Below the pieces are notes generated by a model, which was not told the origin of the DNA, made no database searches, and worked only from the letters and a program-made list of their open reading frames with translations. A stretch of 64,000 bases of DNA from the NCBI RefSeq assembly GCF_022095675.1, contig NZ_JAHYSG010000006.1, forward strand, positions 124,001-188,000. The letters are read 5' to 3'. The stretch's first letter is position 1; every line of letters begins with the position of its first letter. This DNA is from Dactylosporangium sp. AC04546. GTDB taxonomy: Bacteria > Actinomycetota > Actinomycetes > Mycobacteriales > Micromonosporaceae. Below, piece after piece: positions 49,241-57,542 of this stretch. The position numbers and the translations under genes were made by a program.

Positions 49241-50201
49241 GGGTGAACACTGCCCGGATGATGTCCTCCACCGGAGGGTCTTCGATCGCAACGTCCTCGA
49301 CCGGCAGGTTGGCCAGCAGCCGGGCTGCGACCGCGGCCGTCTCGGCGCGTGGCACCACCAGGGTGACCACCGCGCCGTCGACCGCGGACACCTCGCCGAA
49401 GCCCGCCCAGGTCTGCGCCGGGACGGCCTCGCGGAGGGTGACCCGGATCAGCCGGTGCGGCGAGTGTGCCTCGACCAGTGCGGCAAGGTCGCCGTCGAAG
49501 CGCAGGGTGCCGCGGTCGATGACCAGCACCCGGCGGGCCAGCGCGGTCACGTCGCCCATGTAGTGGCTGGTGAGCAGAACGGTGGCGCCGTACTGGGCGT
49601 TGTAGTCACGCAGGAACGCGCGCACCGCCGCCTGGCCGTTGACGTCCAAGCCGAGCGTCGGCTCGTCGAGGAAGAGCACGTCCGGTCGGTGCAACAGTGC
49701 TCCGGCGAGCTCGCAGCGCATCCGCTCGCCGAGGCTGAGCACCCGGACCTGCTTGTTGAGCAGCGGCTCCAGGTCCAGCAGGGTGACCAGTTCGTCGAGG
49801 GCCGAGCGGTAGGCACCCTCGGTGAGGCCGTAGATCGCCCGGTTGACCTCGAAGGCGTCGGCGGCGGGCAGGTCCCAGAACAGCGCGTTGCGCTGGCCCA
49901 TGACCAGCGAGATCCGGCGCAGGAAGGCGGACTCCCGACGGTGCGGGGTGTGCCCGAGCACCCGCACATTGCCGGCGGTGGGATGCAGCAGACCGGTCAG
50001 GCACTTCAGTGTGGTCGTCTTACCAGCACCGTTGGGGCCCAGGAAGCCGACAACCTCGCCCGCGGGAATCGTGAAGCTGACCTGATCAACCGCGTGGACG
50101 GTGACATGCTCGCGATGGACGAGGGCGCGGATCGCGGCACGCAGCCCGGGTTGTCGCCGATGCACCCGAAAGTGCTTGGCCAGGTCACGTACCTCGATCA
50201 C
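49233..50201 (-). CDS. ABC exporter ATP-binding protein
   Basis: 322 residues. Walker A is GFLGPNGAGKTTTLKCL, the signature LSLGERMRCELAGALLHRPD, Walker B VLFLDEPTLGLDVNGQ, H-loop LTSHYMGD. The C-terminal ~80-residue extension (VVTLVVPRAETAAVAARLLA) resembles DrrA/NatA-type drug or sodium export ATPases. GTG 50201 lies six bases downstream of TAGGGT (plus-strand 50208-50213), a leaderless start. It is first in the three-gene operon with two permeases. Confidence 0.93.
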   Translation of the reverse strand: MIEVRDLAKHFRVHRRQPGLRAAIRALVHREHVTVHAVDQVSFTIPAGEVVGFLGPNGAGKTTTLKCLTGLLHPTAGNVRVLGHTPHRRESAFLRRISLVMGQRNALFWDLPAADAFEVNRAIYGLTEGAYRSALDELVTLLDLEPLLNKQVRVLSLGERMRCELAGALLHRPDVLFLDEPTLGLDVNGQAAVRAFLRDYNAQYGATVLLTSHYMGDVTALARRVLVIDRGTLRFDGDLAALVEAHSPHRLIRVTLREAVPAQTWAGFGEVSAVDGAVVTLVVPRAETAAVAARLLANLPVEDVAIEDPPVEDIIRAVFTHA

Positions 50202-50207
50202 CGCTCG

Positions 50208-50213
50208 ACCCTA
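50208..50213 (-). promoter_or_regulatory. -10 box of the ABC exporter operon
   Basis: Minus-strand TAGGGT, six bases before GTG 50201; leaderless spacing. Confidence 0.45.
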
Positions 50214-50330
50214 TCTACAGTTGTGCACTGGTCGATACCGAATTTTCCCGCTTCGACGTGGTCGGCACCGCACTGGACGCCCGCACCTGCAGCGCTGTAA
50301 CCGTTCGCGCGCATTGTGTAGCCTCGGTGC

Positions 50331-51050
50331 ATGTCCTCGGGGGAACGGGACGTCGCCGATGCCGACTCCCGCACGTCTACGCCGCGCTCGAAGGTGGGCG
50401 GTCGCCGGGCCTGGCTCTTCCTCGGCCTCGCGTTGGTGGTGCTCGCCGGCGGCGGCCCGATCGCCTACGTGGGACGCGACGACGACCCTTGGGTGACGAG
50501 TGCGAGGTCGTTGTTCCCGGCCGTCGATCCCCTCGCCGCCGCGGCGGAGACCGGCCTCTATGCCGCGAATCCGCCGGTCGGCGACGTCATCGTGCTGGCC
50601 GATCGGTCGACCCAAGAGGGCGTGCCGCAACGGCTACGGTTCTCGCTGGTCCTCTGGTACTCGCCGAACGGAAAACTCTGCGAAGCGTTCGTGAGACAGG
50701 CTGCCGGCAATGACTCGGTCTGTTCGTATGTGAACGTCGACGGGTCGCCCAAGCTTGCCGACATACCTGGTCTGGTCCCCTTCTGCCACGGGTACTGGGC
50801 GGGCTACCTCTGGGTCCTCGGTAGCGTGCCGCCGGCCGTCACCTCGGTTACCGCCGTCAACGGTGCCGGCCAGACCCGGACCGCGAAGGTGGTGAACGTA
50901 CGTGCCGGCACCGACGGCCAATTCCAGCTCTTCACCATGATGCTCTACGCAGGCGACGTGAACCTGGGCGTCGTGCGCTTCGACGGCACCGACGAATCCG
51001 GGCGGGTGGTCGTCACCAAGAAGACCGACGGAGGGGGCAACCCCATCTAG
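50331..51050 (+). CDS. membrane-anchored hypothetical protein
   Basis: 239 residues. A cytoplasmic N-terminus (SGERDVADADSRTSTPRSKV) precedes a membrane helix (AWLFLGLALVVLAGGGPIAY), then an extracellular beta-rich domain (RFSLVLWYSPNGKLCEAFVR, CSYVNVDGSPKLADIPGLVP, GYWAGYLWVLGSVPPAVTSV) with three Cys residues that could include a disulfide. ATG 50331 follows TAGCCT (50319-50324) by six bases, a leaderless promoter. I do not recognise the family. Confidence 0.7.
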   Translation: MSSGERDVADADSRTSTPRSKVGGRRAWLFLGLALVVLAGGGPIAYVGRDDDPWVTSARSLFPAVDPLAAAAETGLYAANPPVGDVIVLADRSTQEGVPQRLRFSLVLWYSPNGKLCEAFVRQAAGNDSVCSYVNVDGSPKLADIPGLVPFCHGYWAGYLWVLGSVPPAVTSVTAVNGAGQTRTAKVVNVRAGTDGQFQLFTMMLYAGDVNLGVVRFDGTDESGRVVVTKKTDGGGNPI

Positions 51051-51110
51051 AACGGGCCGCGGTCGCACATTGGTGCGCGGTGCTCACTTGAGGTGGACAC
51101 CGCGTGCAGG

Positions 51111-52187
51111 TCAGATGTCGAAGCCTTCGTCTTCGAAGCCGCCAAGGCCGCTGTCGACACCGGTGTCGTCGAATGCTTGGGCGGCGACGTCAGGCTCGAA
51201 TGCGTCACCGATCATGTCGCTGATGACCATGCCGCCGAGGAAGCCGAGCGCGGCGCCGCCGACGCCTGCGGCAATGGCGGCGCCCATGCCTGGCCGGCGC
51301 TGATAGCCGCCGTACTGGTAGGGCTGGTGGCCCTTGTATGCGTAGGCCTGGCCGGGGTGGCGGTAGCTGTTCGGTTGGCCGTGCGCGGACGGCTGATGGG
51401 GCTGCAGGAAGGCGCCCGGCGCGGCGGCAGGCTGGCCGTGCTGCTGCAGGACGGTGGTCAGCCACCGGTCGACTTCAGCGATCCAGCCGTCCTCTTCGGT
51501 GTTGAGGCGTTCGATGTCCGCGGCCGTCAGGTGGTGGCGGTCGCCGGCCCCTGGACGTGTGGCGAGTTCGGCGACGGCGGTGAGGTCGTCGGCGCCTGCG
51601 GCGATGAGGAACACGACCTGGGGGATGTGCGGACCGGGCTGCTGACCTTCGGGGATGGGCGCGTAGAAGGTGACGGCCTGGGCAGCCGGGACAGCCAGGC
51701 CCGTCAGACCGGCACCGGGGCGCAGTTCGCTGCGGACGAACCGGGCGCCGATGATGCCGAGCGCGTCCATGATCTGCTGCTGCACCGGGCTGGCGTCGAG
51801 CTTGACCGGGTCGAAGTCGCCTTTGGCGGTGCCCGACGCGACGGTGACGTGGGTGCGCACACCCGCGGTGAGGCCGGGCAGGTTGTGCCCGTAGAGCGCG
51901 GTGAACGGGGCATGGGCCGGCACGGGCAGGGTGAACGGCAGCGACGGGTTGCTGCCGCCGGTGAGGTGGAGGTCGGCGGCGACGCGGTGACGGGCGAGCT
52001 CGACCTCGCCGAGGGGACCGTTGACCAGTAGCTGCAGGTCGACGGCCGTGACCTGGCTGTCGCTCTTGGCGCGCAGGTTGACCTGGCCGGTCAGCATGCC
52101 GCCGGGCGTCACGGGTTGCGCGGCGATGACGGTGTCGACCTCGACACCGCCGAGTCCGAGGCTGGCGAGCAATTTCTTGAAGACCAT
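51111..52187 (-). CDS. Spo0M-like sporulation-control protein
   Basis: 358 residues. The N-terminal ~230 residues show the arrestin-like Spo0M fold: KKLLASLGLGGVEVDTVIAA, GGMLTGQVNLRAKSDSQVTA, LPFTLPVPAHAPFTALYGHN, HVTVASGTAKGDFDPVKLDA. The C-terminal ~100 residues are a Gln/Pro/Gly/Tyr-rich linker and a Gly-rich hydrophobic region (MGAAIAAGVGGAALGFLGGM). Spo0M affects sporulation and cell-envelope biology. ATG 52187 overlaps the stop of the CorC gene (TGATG), the third gene of this operon. Confidence 0.85.
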   Translation of the reverse strand: MVFKKLLASLGLGGVEVDTVIAAQPVTPGGMLTGQVNLRAKSDSQVTAVDLQLLVNGPLGEVELARHRVAADLHLTGGSNPSLPFTLPVPAHAPFTALYGHNLPGLTAGVRTHVTVASGTAKGDFDPVKLDASPVQQQIMDALGIIGARFVRSELRPGAGLTGLAVPAAQAVTFYAPIPEGQQPGPHIPQVVFLIAAGADDLTAVAELATRPGAGDRHHLTAADIERLNTEEDGWIAEVDRWLTTVLQQHGQPAAAPGAFLQPHQPSAHGQPNSYRHPGQAYAYKGHQPYQYGGYQRRPGMGAAIAAGVGGAALGFLGGMVISDMIGDAFEPDVAAQAFDDTGVDSGLGGFEDEGFDI

Positions 52188-53281
52188 CAGCGGTTGCCTT
52201 TCTGGGTGCGGGATTCGGTGGTGCGGGCTGGTGCGTTGCGGTATGCGGCGACGATCGGATCGGTTTCGTCGTCGAACTGGCCGATGACCTGTTCCAGGAG
52301 GTCTTCGAGGGCGACCAGGCCGACCGGGTCGTCGTGATCGGTGACGATGGCGACCTGGGCGCGGTGTTCGCGCATGGCGCGGATGGCCTCCAGGGCGCTG
52401 TGCTGCGCGGACAGGGTGAACGGGGCGGTCATCAGGTGGCCGGCCGTGGCGCCCACCTGGTCGGTGGTGGCCTTGAGGGCGTCACGGGCGTGCACGATGC
52501 CGACGATGCGGCCGTCGTCGGTGACCGGGAGCCGGGAGCGGCCGTACCGCAGACATTGCTGTTCGACTTCGCGGGCGGCGGCGCCGGCGCGGACGGTGAC
52601 CATCTGCTCGGCGGGGATCATGACCGCGGCGACCGTGGTGCGCTGCAGGCTGAGGATCGCGGTGAGCAACTGCTCGTCGGAGGCGGGAAGCGTGCCGTGT
52701 TCCCGAGAGGTTTGCAGCAGCATCCGTAGCTCGTCGGGACCGTGAGCTTGAGCCAGTTCATCCTGCGGGGTGATCCTGAACAGTCGCAGAGTGGCATTGG
52801 CCATGGCGTTGAGCACGGCGAGGGCAGGACGGGCGAGGCGGGCGAACGCCCGGAACGGCAGGGCAAGCAGCAACGCCGAACGCTCCGGGTGGGTGATGGC
52901 CCATGACTTGGGCGCCATCTCACCCACGACCATGTGCAGGAACACCACCACCGCCAGGGCCATGATGAACGCGGCGACGTAACTGGCCTGGGAAGGCAGC
53001 CCGGTCGCGTGCAGCAGCGGTTCGAGCAGGTCGGCCAGGGCGGGTTTGGCGAGGGCCCCCAGCCCGAGTGAGCACAGCGTGATGCCGAGCTGGGAGCCGG
53101 CGAGCATAAGTGACAGTTCCCGGTTGCCGGCCAGGGCTGCGCGTGCGGCGGGGGAGCCGTCGGCGGCGAGGGCTTCCAGCCGATGACGTTTGGAGGCGAT
53201 CAGTGCGAACTCGGCGGCGACGAAGAATGCGTTGAGGGCCAGCAGCACCAGCGAGGCGGCCAGGGCAGTGGTCAGACTCAT
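52187..53281 (-). CDS. CorC/HlyC-type transporter (CNNM + CBS pair)
   Basis: 364 residues. The N-terminal CNNM membrane domain has about four helices (TTALAASLVLLALNAFFVAA, LAGSQLGITLCSLGLGALAK, VVFLHMVVGEMAPKSWAIT). A CBS pair follows (VMIPAEQMVTVRA, RYGRSRLPVTDDGRIVGIVH, MREHRAQVAIVTDHDDPVGL, VALEDLLEQVIGQFDDE). It lacks most of the C-terminal CorC_HlyC domain found in its neighbour. The family is tied to divalent-cation (Mg, Co) homeostasis. ATG 53281 overlaps the upstream stop by four bases. Confidence 0.88.
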   Translation of the reverse strand: MSLTTALAASLVLLALNAFFVAAEFALIASKRHRLEALAADGSPAARAALAGNRELSLMLAGSQLGITLCSLGLGALAKPALADLLEPLLHATGLPSQASYVAAFIMALAVVVFLHMVVGEMAPKSWAITHPERSALLLALPFRAFARLARPALAVLNAMANATLRLFRITPQDELAQAHGPDELRMLLQTSREHGTLPASDEQLLTAILSLQRTTVAAVMIPAEQMVTVRAGAAAREVEQQCLRYGRSRLPVTDDGRIVGIVHARDALKATTDQVGATAGHLMTAPFTLSAQHSALEAIRAMREHRAQVAIVTDHDDPVGLVALEDLLEQVIGQFDDETDPIVAAYRNAPARTTESRTQKGNR

Positions 53282-54606
53282 GGCTGCTGCCCTACGGCGA
53301 TGTGGACGGTGGCGGCGACGTGCCGGTGCACCGACACGGCGGTCAGCCGGGTCGGCTGCGCCGGCACGTCGGGTCCGAGTTCGGTCGACAGGTCGACGTG
53401 GTCGCCTTCGGCCAGGATCCGGCCGAGGCGGTACATCATGAGGCCGGAGACCGTGTCGTAGAGCGGGTTGGCGGGAAACCGGACGCCGGTGGCGACGGCG
53501 ATCTGGTCCAGCCGCCACCGGCCCGGCACGAGCCAGGATCCGTCGGGTTGGCGTTCGGCGCCGAGTTCGGGCAGGTCGTCCTCGTCGTGGATCTGGCCGA
53601 CGAGTTCTTCGGCGATGTCCTCGAGGCTGATGACGCCGGCGAATCCGCCGTACTCGTCGGCGACGATGGCCAGTTGCCGTCGCTCGCTGCGCAGTTGCTC
53701 CAGCACATGGGTCACCATTGCGGAGGCCGGCACCACGAGCGGGGGTGCGGCCAGTTTGCTCACCGGGGTGTGGTCGCGCTGATCGGGGTCGAGGGTCAGC
53801 ACATCGGTGACCGAGACGATGCCGGTGACGTCGTCGACACCAGCGCCGATGACGGGGAAGCGGGAATGGCCGCTGGGTAGCAGCTGCACGAGCCGGCTGG
53901 CGGGTTCGTCGGCGCGCACGGTGACCACGTCGACGCGGGGCACCATCACCGAGCCCGCGCTGAGGTTGCGGAACTCCAGTCCGGAGTCGAGCAGCCGTGC
54001 GGTGTCGACGTCGAGGTCACCGCGGTCATGGGCGTCAGCGACGATGCGTTCGAGGTCTTCACGGGTCGCGCCCTGGGGCAGTTCCTCGACCGGTTCGATG
54101 CCGGCGCGGCGCAACAGCCGGGTCGCCGCGGCGTCGAAGATTCTGATCAGCGGCCCTGCGACGGTCAGGTACATCAACGTCGAGCCCGACAACCATCTGG
54201 CCAACGCGCCCGGCTTCGTGATGGCGAGGTTCTTCGGTGCGAGCTCACCGAGGACCATCTGCACCACGGTTGCGACCAGCAAGGCCACCACCACGGACAC
54301 TGACAGGCTCGCCGCCCGCGGAACACCTGCCGACCCCAGGAGCGCGGCCAGCCCTTCGCCCAGGTAGGGCTCGGCGACGTAGCCGGCCAGCAGGGCCGTC
54401 ACGGTGATGCCGAGCTGCGCGCCCGACAGCATGAACGACAGTCGTTCGGTCACCTGCAACGCCCGCGCCGCCGCGCGGTCACCGCCGTCGGCCGCCTGCC
54501 GCAGCGCGCCACGATCCACCGCTACGTAGGCGAACTCCTGCGCGACGAAATACGCCGTCGCTGCGGTCAACGCGATGATCAGCACCAGGCCGATCAGGAT
54601 GAGCAT
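53278..54606 (-). CDS. CorC/HlyC-type transporter with C-terminal CorC_HlyC domain
   Basis: 442 residues. CNNM helices (LIGLVLIIALTAATAYFVAQ, SGAQLGITVTALLAGYVAEP, VVALLVATVVQMVLGELAPK) precede a CBS pair (VMVPRVDVVTVRADEPASRL, HSRFPVIGAGVDDVTGIVSV, RRQLAIVADEYGGFAGVISL, EDIAEELVGQIHDE) and the C-terminal transporter-associated domain (LVPGRWRLDQIAVATGVRFP). This is the full-length partner of the neighbouring shorter paralogue; two adjacent CorC genes often act as a heterodimer. GTG 54609 is an alternative start to ATG 54606. Confidence 0.9.
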   Translation of the reverse strand: MLILIGLVLIIALTAATAYFVAQEFAYVAVDRGALRQAADGGDRAAARALQVTERLSFMLSGAQLGITVTALLAGYVAEPYLGEGLAALLGSAGVPRAASLSVSVVVALLVATVVQMVLGELAPKNLAITKPGALARWLSGSTLMYLTVAGPLIRIFDAAATRLLRRAGIEPVEELPQGATREDLERIVADAHDRGDLDVDTARLLDSGLEFRNLSAGSVMVPRVDVVTVRADEPASRLVQLLPSGHSRFPVIGAGVDDVTGIVSVTDVLTLDPDQRDHTPVSKLAAPPLVVPASAMVTHVLEQLRSERRQLAIVADEYGGFAGVISLEDIAEELVGQIHDEDDLPELGAERQPDGSWLVPGRWRLDQIAVATGVRFPANPLYDTVSGLMMYRLGRILAEGDHVDLSTELGPDVPAQPTRLTAVSVHRHVAATVHIAVGQQP

Positions 54607-54735
54607 CACCGGTGTTCACCGGCTCCAAGACGCCGGCCACGTCCGCGTGGCCAGCGTTGATGTATGTCGGTACGGATCACCCACGAACGCGACACTAGCA
54701 CGTGCAACTGTACGGTTTGCCCCACGAAGCTGGGC

Positions 54736-54867
54736 ATTTGCTGTGGGTATGCCGCCGTCGACGACCGCGCCCGCCCGGCCTACGCCGAGATCCTGCCCGA
54801 CGAGCAAGGCAGCACCGCCGCGGCTGGTTGTCTCCGGCCTGTGGTGCGGTCCGCCGGCGACCGTTGA
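54736..54867 (+). pseudogene. IS481-type transposase remnant
   Basis: The frame reads YAAVDDRARPAYAEILPDEQ followed by GSTAAAGCLRPVVRSAGDR, closely resembling the start of the DDE integrase core of IS481-family transposases (AVDDxSRLAYAEVLPDE...). It is only ~43 codons, with no HTH before it and no remaining catalytic residues after it. It is a decayed insertion next to the catabolic operon. Confidence 0.55.
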
Positions 54868-54892
54868 CGCAAAAAGAGTATACGGATATCTT
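54864..54892 (+). promoter_or_regulatory. sigma-70-type promoter
   Basis: TTGACG (54864-54869), 17-base spacer, TATCTT (54887-54892). It may be a relic of the transposase element or drive the downstream catabolic operon, whose first ATG/GTG is ~325 bases away. Confidence 0.5.
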
Positions 54893-55217
54893 CGGTGGGT
54901 CGCGTGTGGCCGCGCTGAGCCGAGGAGATCCCCATGCACCTGCTGGATCGGTTGTCCATCGCTGGCTGCTGCAATGCTCCTGTCGCCCGCGGCCTTGGTG
55001 AGGTGACCTGGCCTTCGCGAAGCACTGCTCGTCCGCTTGCTGGACGTCGAGTGGCCTGAATTGATCGGGCGGTCACCGCGGGCGGCCTTCAGCTCGAGGA
55101 GATGATCACGAAGATGTACCCGCTGGACAGGTTGGGCAGCCGGCCTGGCGGAACCGGCCGCGATCTGGCGAGCGGGCAGTGTTGGGTTGGACCGGAGATT
55201 CGAACGAGGAGCGAGTT
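54868..55217 (+). other. promoter-proximal leader, no supported gene
   Basis: Between the promoter and the amidohydrolase start. An ATG at 54934 with GGAGAT upstream opens a 41-codon frame (HLLDRLSIAGCCNAPVARG), and a neighbouring frame reads AAAMLLSPAALVR; together they look like a frameshifted signal peptide, not a real gene. The last ~60 bases contain the ribosome-binding site GAGGAG (55206-55211). Confidence 0.3.
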
Positions 55218-56399
55218 GTGCCACTGACTGACGACATCAAGATGATTTCGATGGACGATCACCTCATTGAACCGCCGAACCTGTGGGTGGATCGGATTCC
55301 AGCGAAGTACCACGACCGGTGCCCGCGGGTCGAGGAGGTGAAGGTGGATCGGGTCGAGCCCTTCTACGCCAAGACGGTGCACCTGAAGAAGGGGATGCAG
55401 GTCTGGCGGTACGAGGATGTCCTGGAGCCGAATGTTGGCTTGACGGCAACTGCTGGCTTGGACGTCAAGGACCGCAACTTCAGTCCGGTGCGGTTCGACC
55501 AGATGCGCCGGGGGACCTGGGATCCGGTGGCTCGGCTGGCCGACATGGACGCCGACGGTGTGTGGGCGCAGGCACCGTTTCCGAGCTTTCCGGGCTTCAG
55601 CGGCAACAAGTTCGTCTTCTCCAAGGACAAGGACCTCGCGTATCTGTGCGTGCGGGCGTACAACGACTTTCTGCTCGACGAGTGGTGCCCGACCGCACCG
55701 GACCGCTACATCTCGATCATCATGCTGCCGCTGTGGGATCAGCAGCTCAGTGCCCAGGAGGTGACGCGCTGCGCGGCCAAGGGCGCGCGTGCGATCACGT
55801 TCCCGGACAACCCGGCGGGGCTGGGGCTGCCGTCGTACCAGACCGCTGCGTGGGACCCCGTCTTCGCCGCGGCGGCCGAGGCCGGGTTGCCGTTGCTGAT
55901 GCACTTCGGCGGGTCGAAGATCGTGCCGTTCGTGTCGCCGGAGGCGCCGCAGGCGGCGGTCACCGCGTTGTTCGGCATCACGTTGTTCAACTCGATGGCC
56001 GAATTGGTCATGTCGCCGGTGTTCAAGAAACACCCGAAGCTGAGGGTCTGCTACGCCGAGGGTGGCATCGGCTGGGTTCCGTACGCGCTGATGCGTCTGG
56101 ACCAGGTGTGGGAAGACTATCGGGAGTACCCGATCGAGAACAACGTCGACCCTGACCGGCGCCCGTCGGACGTGGTGCGCGAACACATCTACTCGTGCTT
56201 CATCGACGACCCGGTCGGTATCGGACTGCGCCACGACATCGGTATCAACCGGCTGCTGTGGGAGAGCGACTACCCGCACTCGGACTCGCTGTGGCCGGAC
56301 AGCCGCAGCAACGCCAAGAAGGTGTTCGCCGACGTGCCGACCGAGGAGGTCCGGCAGATTGTCGAGACCAACGCACGTGAGCTCTTCCGCCTCTACTGA
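55218..56399 (+). CDS. amidohydrolase-2 family metal-dependent hydrolase/decarboxylase
   Basis: 393 residues. The TIM-barrel family (ACMSD/gamma-resorcylate decarboxylase relatives) is shown by MDDHLIEPPNLW near the N-terminus (the D-x-H and Glu metal site), PLLMHFGGSK, and SDYPHSDSLWP (residue ~350) with its Asp/His. Members hydrolyse C-N or C-C bonds or decarboxylate carboxylic acids using one metal. GTG 55218 is preceded by GAGGAG. It heads the six-gene operon; the next gene overlaps its last 23 bases. Confidence 0.9.
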   Translation: MPLTDDIKMISMDDHLIEPPNLWVDRIPAKYHDRCPRVEEVKVDRVEPFYAKTVHLKKGMQVWRYEDVLEPNVGLTATAGLDVKDRNFSPVRFDQMRRGTWDPVARLADMDADGVWAQAPFPSFPGFSGNKFVFSKDKDLAYLCVRAYNDFLLDEWCPTAPDRYISIIMLPLWDQQLSAQEVTRCAAKGARAITFPDNPAGLGLPSYQTAAWDPVFAAAAEAGLPLLMHFGGSKIVPFVSPEAPQAAVTALFGITLFNSMAELVMSPVFKKHPKLRVCYAEGGIGWVPYALMRLDQVWEDYREYPIENNVDPDRRPSDVVREHIYSCFIDDPVGIGLRHDIGINRLLWESDYPHSDSLWPDSRSNAKKVFADVPTEEVRQIVETNARELFRLY

Positions 56400-57534
56400 C
56401 CAGATCGCGTATGCCAGGGAGCGCGACTGGGAACGTGCCTGGCAACCGGTGATGGACGCGGTCGGCACCGACTTCGGCGACGGTGCCGACCGCGCTGGTC
56501 CCGACATCGTCGAGCTCGGTGCGATCCGCAGACTGGCCGAGCCCCTGGAGTTCGGCTGTCCGCTGCACTACGACCGACCGCTCGCGACGCAGCTCGGGTA
56601 CCGCGATGTTGCCGTGCCGGTCAGCGGCATCCTGTCGTTCACGATCGCGCCGGTCTGGCAACCCGGCGCGCCGGCGGTGTTCACCGACCCGGCGCGAGAC
56701 GCACAGCCTGAGCGTTCCGGCACCACACCCCGGTTCACCGGTCTCGAACCGCCGACGACGGCCTACTTCGCCGCCGAGGCGGCTGCCGACTACCTGACGC
56801 CGGTCGTCGTCGGCGACCAGCTGTGGCGGCGCGGCAACCGGTTGGTCGCCTGCGCCCCGAAGCAGACGCGGGTGGGCCGCGGCGCCTTCACGACGTGGGA
56901 ATCCGAGGTTCGCAACCAGCGTGACGAGCTCGTGGCCCGGTTACGCAACACGGCGTACCTCTACGTCCCGCACGGGGAGGTTGCCGCGCCGCCGGCAGCA
57001 GCACTCGAGCCGGTCGTGGAGGAACCGATCGAACAGCGCCCGGTCGACTGGGGACGACAGCGCTGGTGGGACGACCTGACCGTGGGCGAGCCGCTGGGGG
57101 CGATTCGCTTCCCTCTGTCGGTGTACCGGCTCGTGATGGCGGCAGGCTCGAACCGCGACTTCAACTCGATCCACCACAACACCGAGTGGGCCCGCGCGAC
57201 GGGTGCCGAGGAGATGTACGCCAACGTGGTCTTCCTGCAGGGCATGTGGGAGCGGTGCGTACGTGAGTTCATCGGCGTCCGCGGGACGATCCGGCAACTC
57301 TCCGGCTTCCGGATGAGGTCGTTCAACACGGTCGGAGACACGGTGACGGTGCAGGGACGGGTTGTGCGGCTGTGGGAGGAAAGCGGTATCGGCTACGCCG
57401 AGCTGCGTGTGTGGTCGAACAACCGCCATGGTGTCTCGGTCGGGCCGGGCTCGGTCGTCGTGACACTGCCGCGCCGCCCTTCCGGGGCCGGCACCCGAGC
57501 CGCGCCATGGCGTCCAACCTTCAGTCCAACCTGA
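56377..57534 (+). CDS. two-domain MaoC-type (hot-dog) enoyl-CoA hydratase-like protein
   Basis: 385 residues. An N-terminal MaoC-like domain (FAS1 dehydratase type, ~20-170: FGCPLHYDRPLATQLGYRDV, VSGILSFTIAPVWQPG) and a C-terminal hot-dog domain carrying the hydratase-2 motif in NRDFNSIHHNTEWARATG (Asp and His retained). The family hydrates or dehydrates enoyl-CoA. GTG 56377 overlaps the amidohydrolase stop; a TTG at 56359 is also open. Translation is probably coupled to the amidohydrolase. Confidence 0.85.
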   Translation: MSSSASTDQIAYARERDWERAWQPVMDAVGTDFGDGADRAGPDIVELGAIRRLAEPLEFGCPLHYDRPLATQLGYRDVAVPVSGILSFTIAPVWQPGAPAVFTDPARDAQPERSGTTPRFTGLEPPTTAYFAAEAAADYLTPVVVGDQLWRRGNRLVACAPKQTRVGRGAFTTWESEVRNQRDELVARLRNTAYLYVPHGEVAAPPAAALEPVVEEPIEQRPVDWGRQRWWDDLTVGEPLGAIRFPLSVYRLVMAAGSNRDFNSIHHNTEWARATGAEEMYANVVFLQGMWERCVREFIGVRGTIRQLSGFRMRSFNTVGDTVTVQGRVVRLWEESGIGYAELRVWSNNRHGVSVGPGSVVVTLPRRPSGAGTRAAPWRPTFSPT

Positions 57535-57542
57535 GAGGCGTC

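Noticed and set aside
55179..55217. Upstream in-frame extension of the amidohydrolase
   Set aside because: GTG 55218 has GAGGAG at proper spacing and the conserved region starts there.
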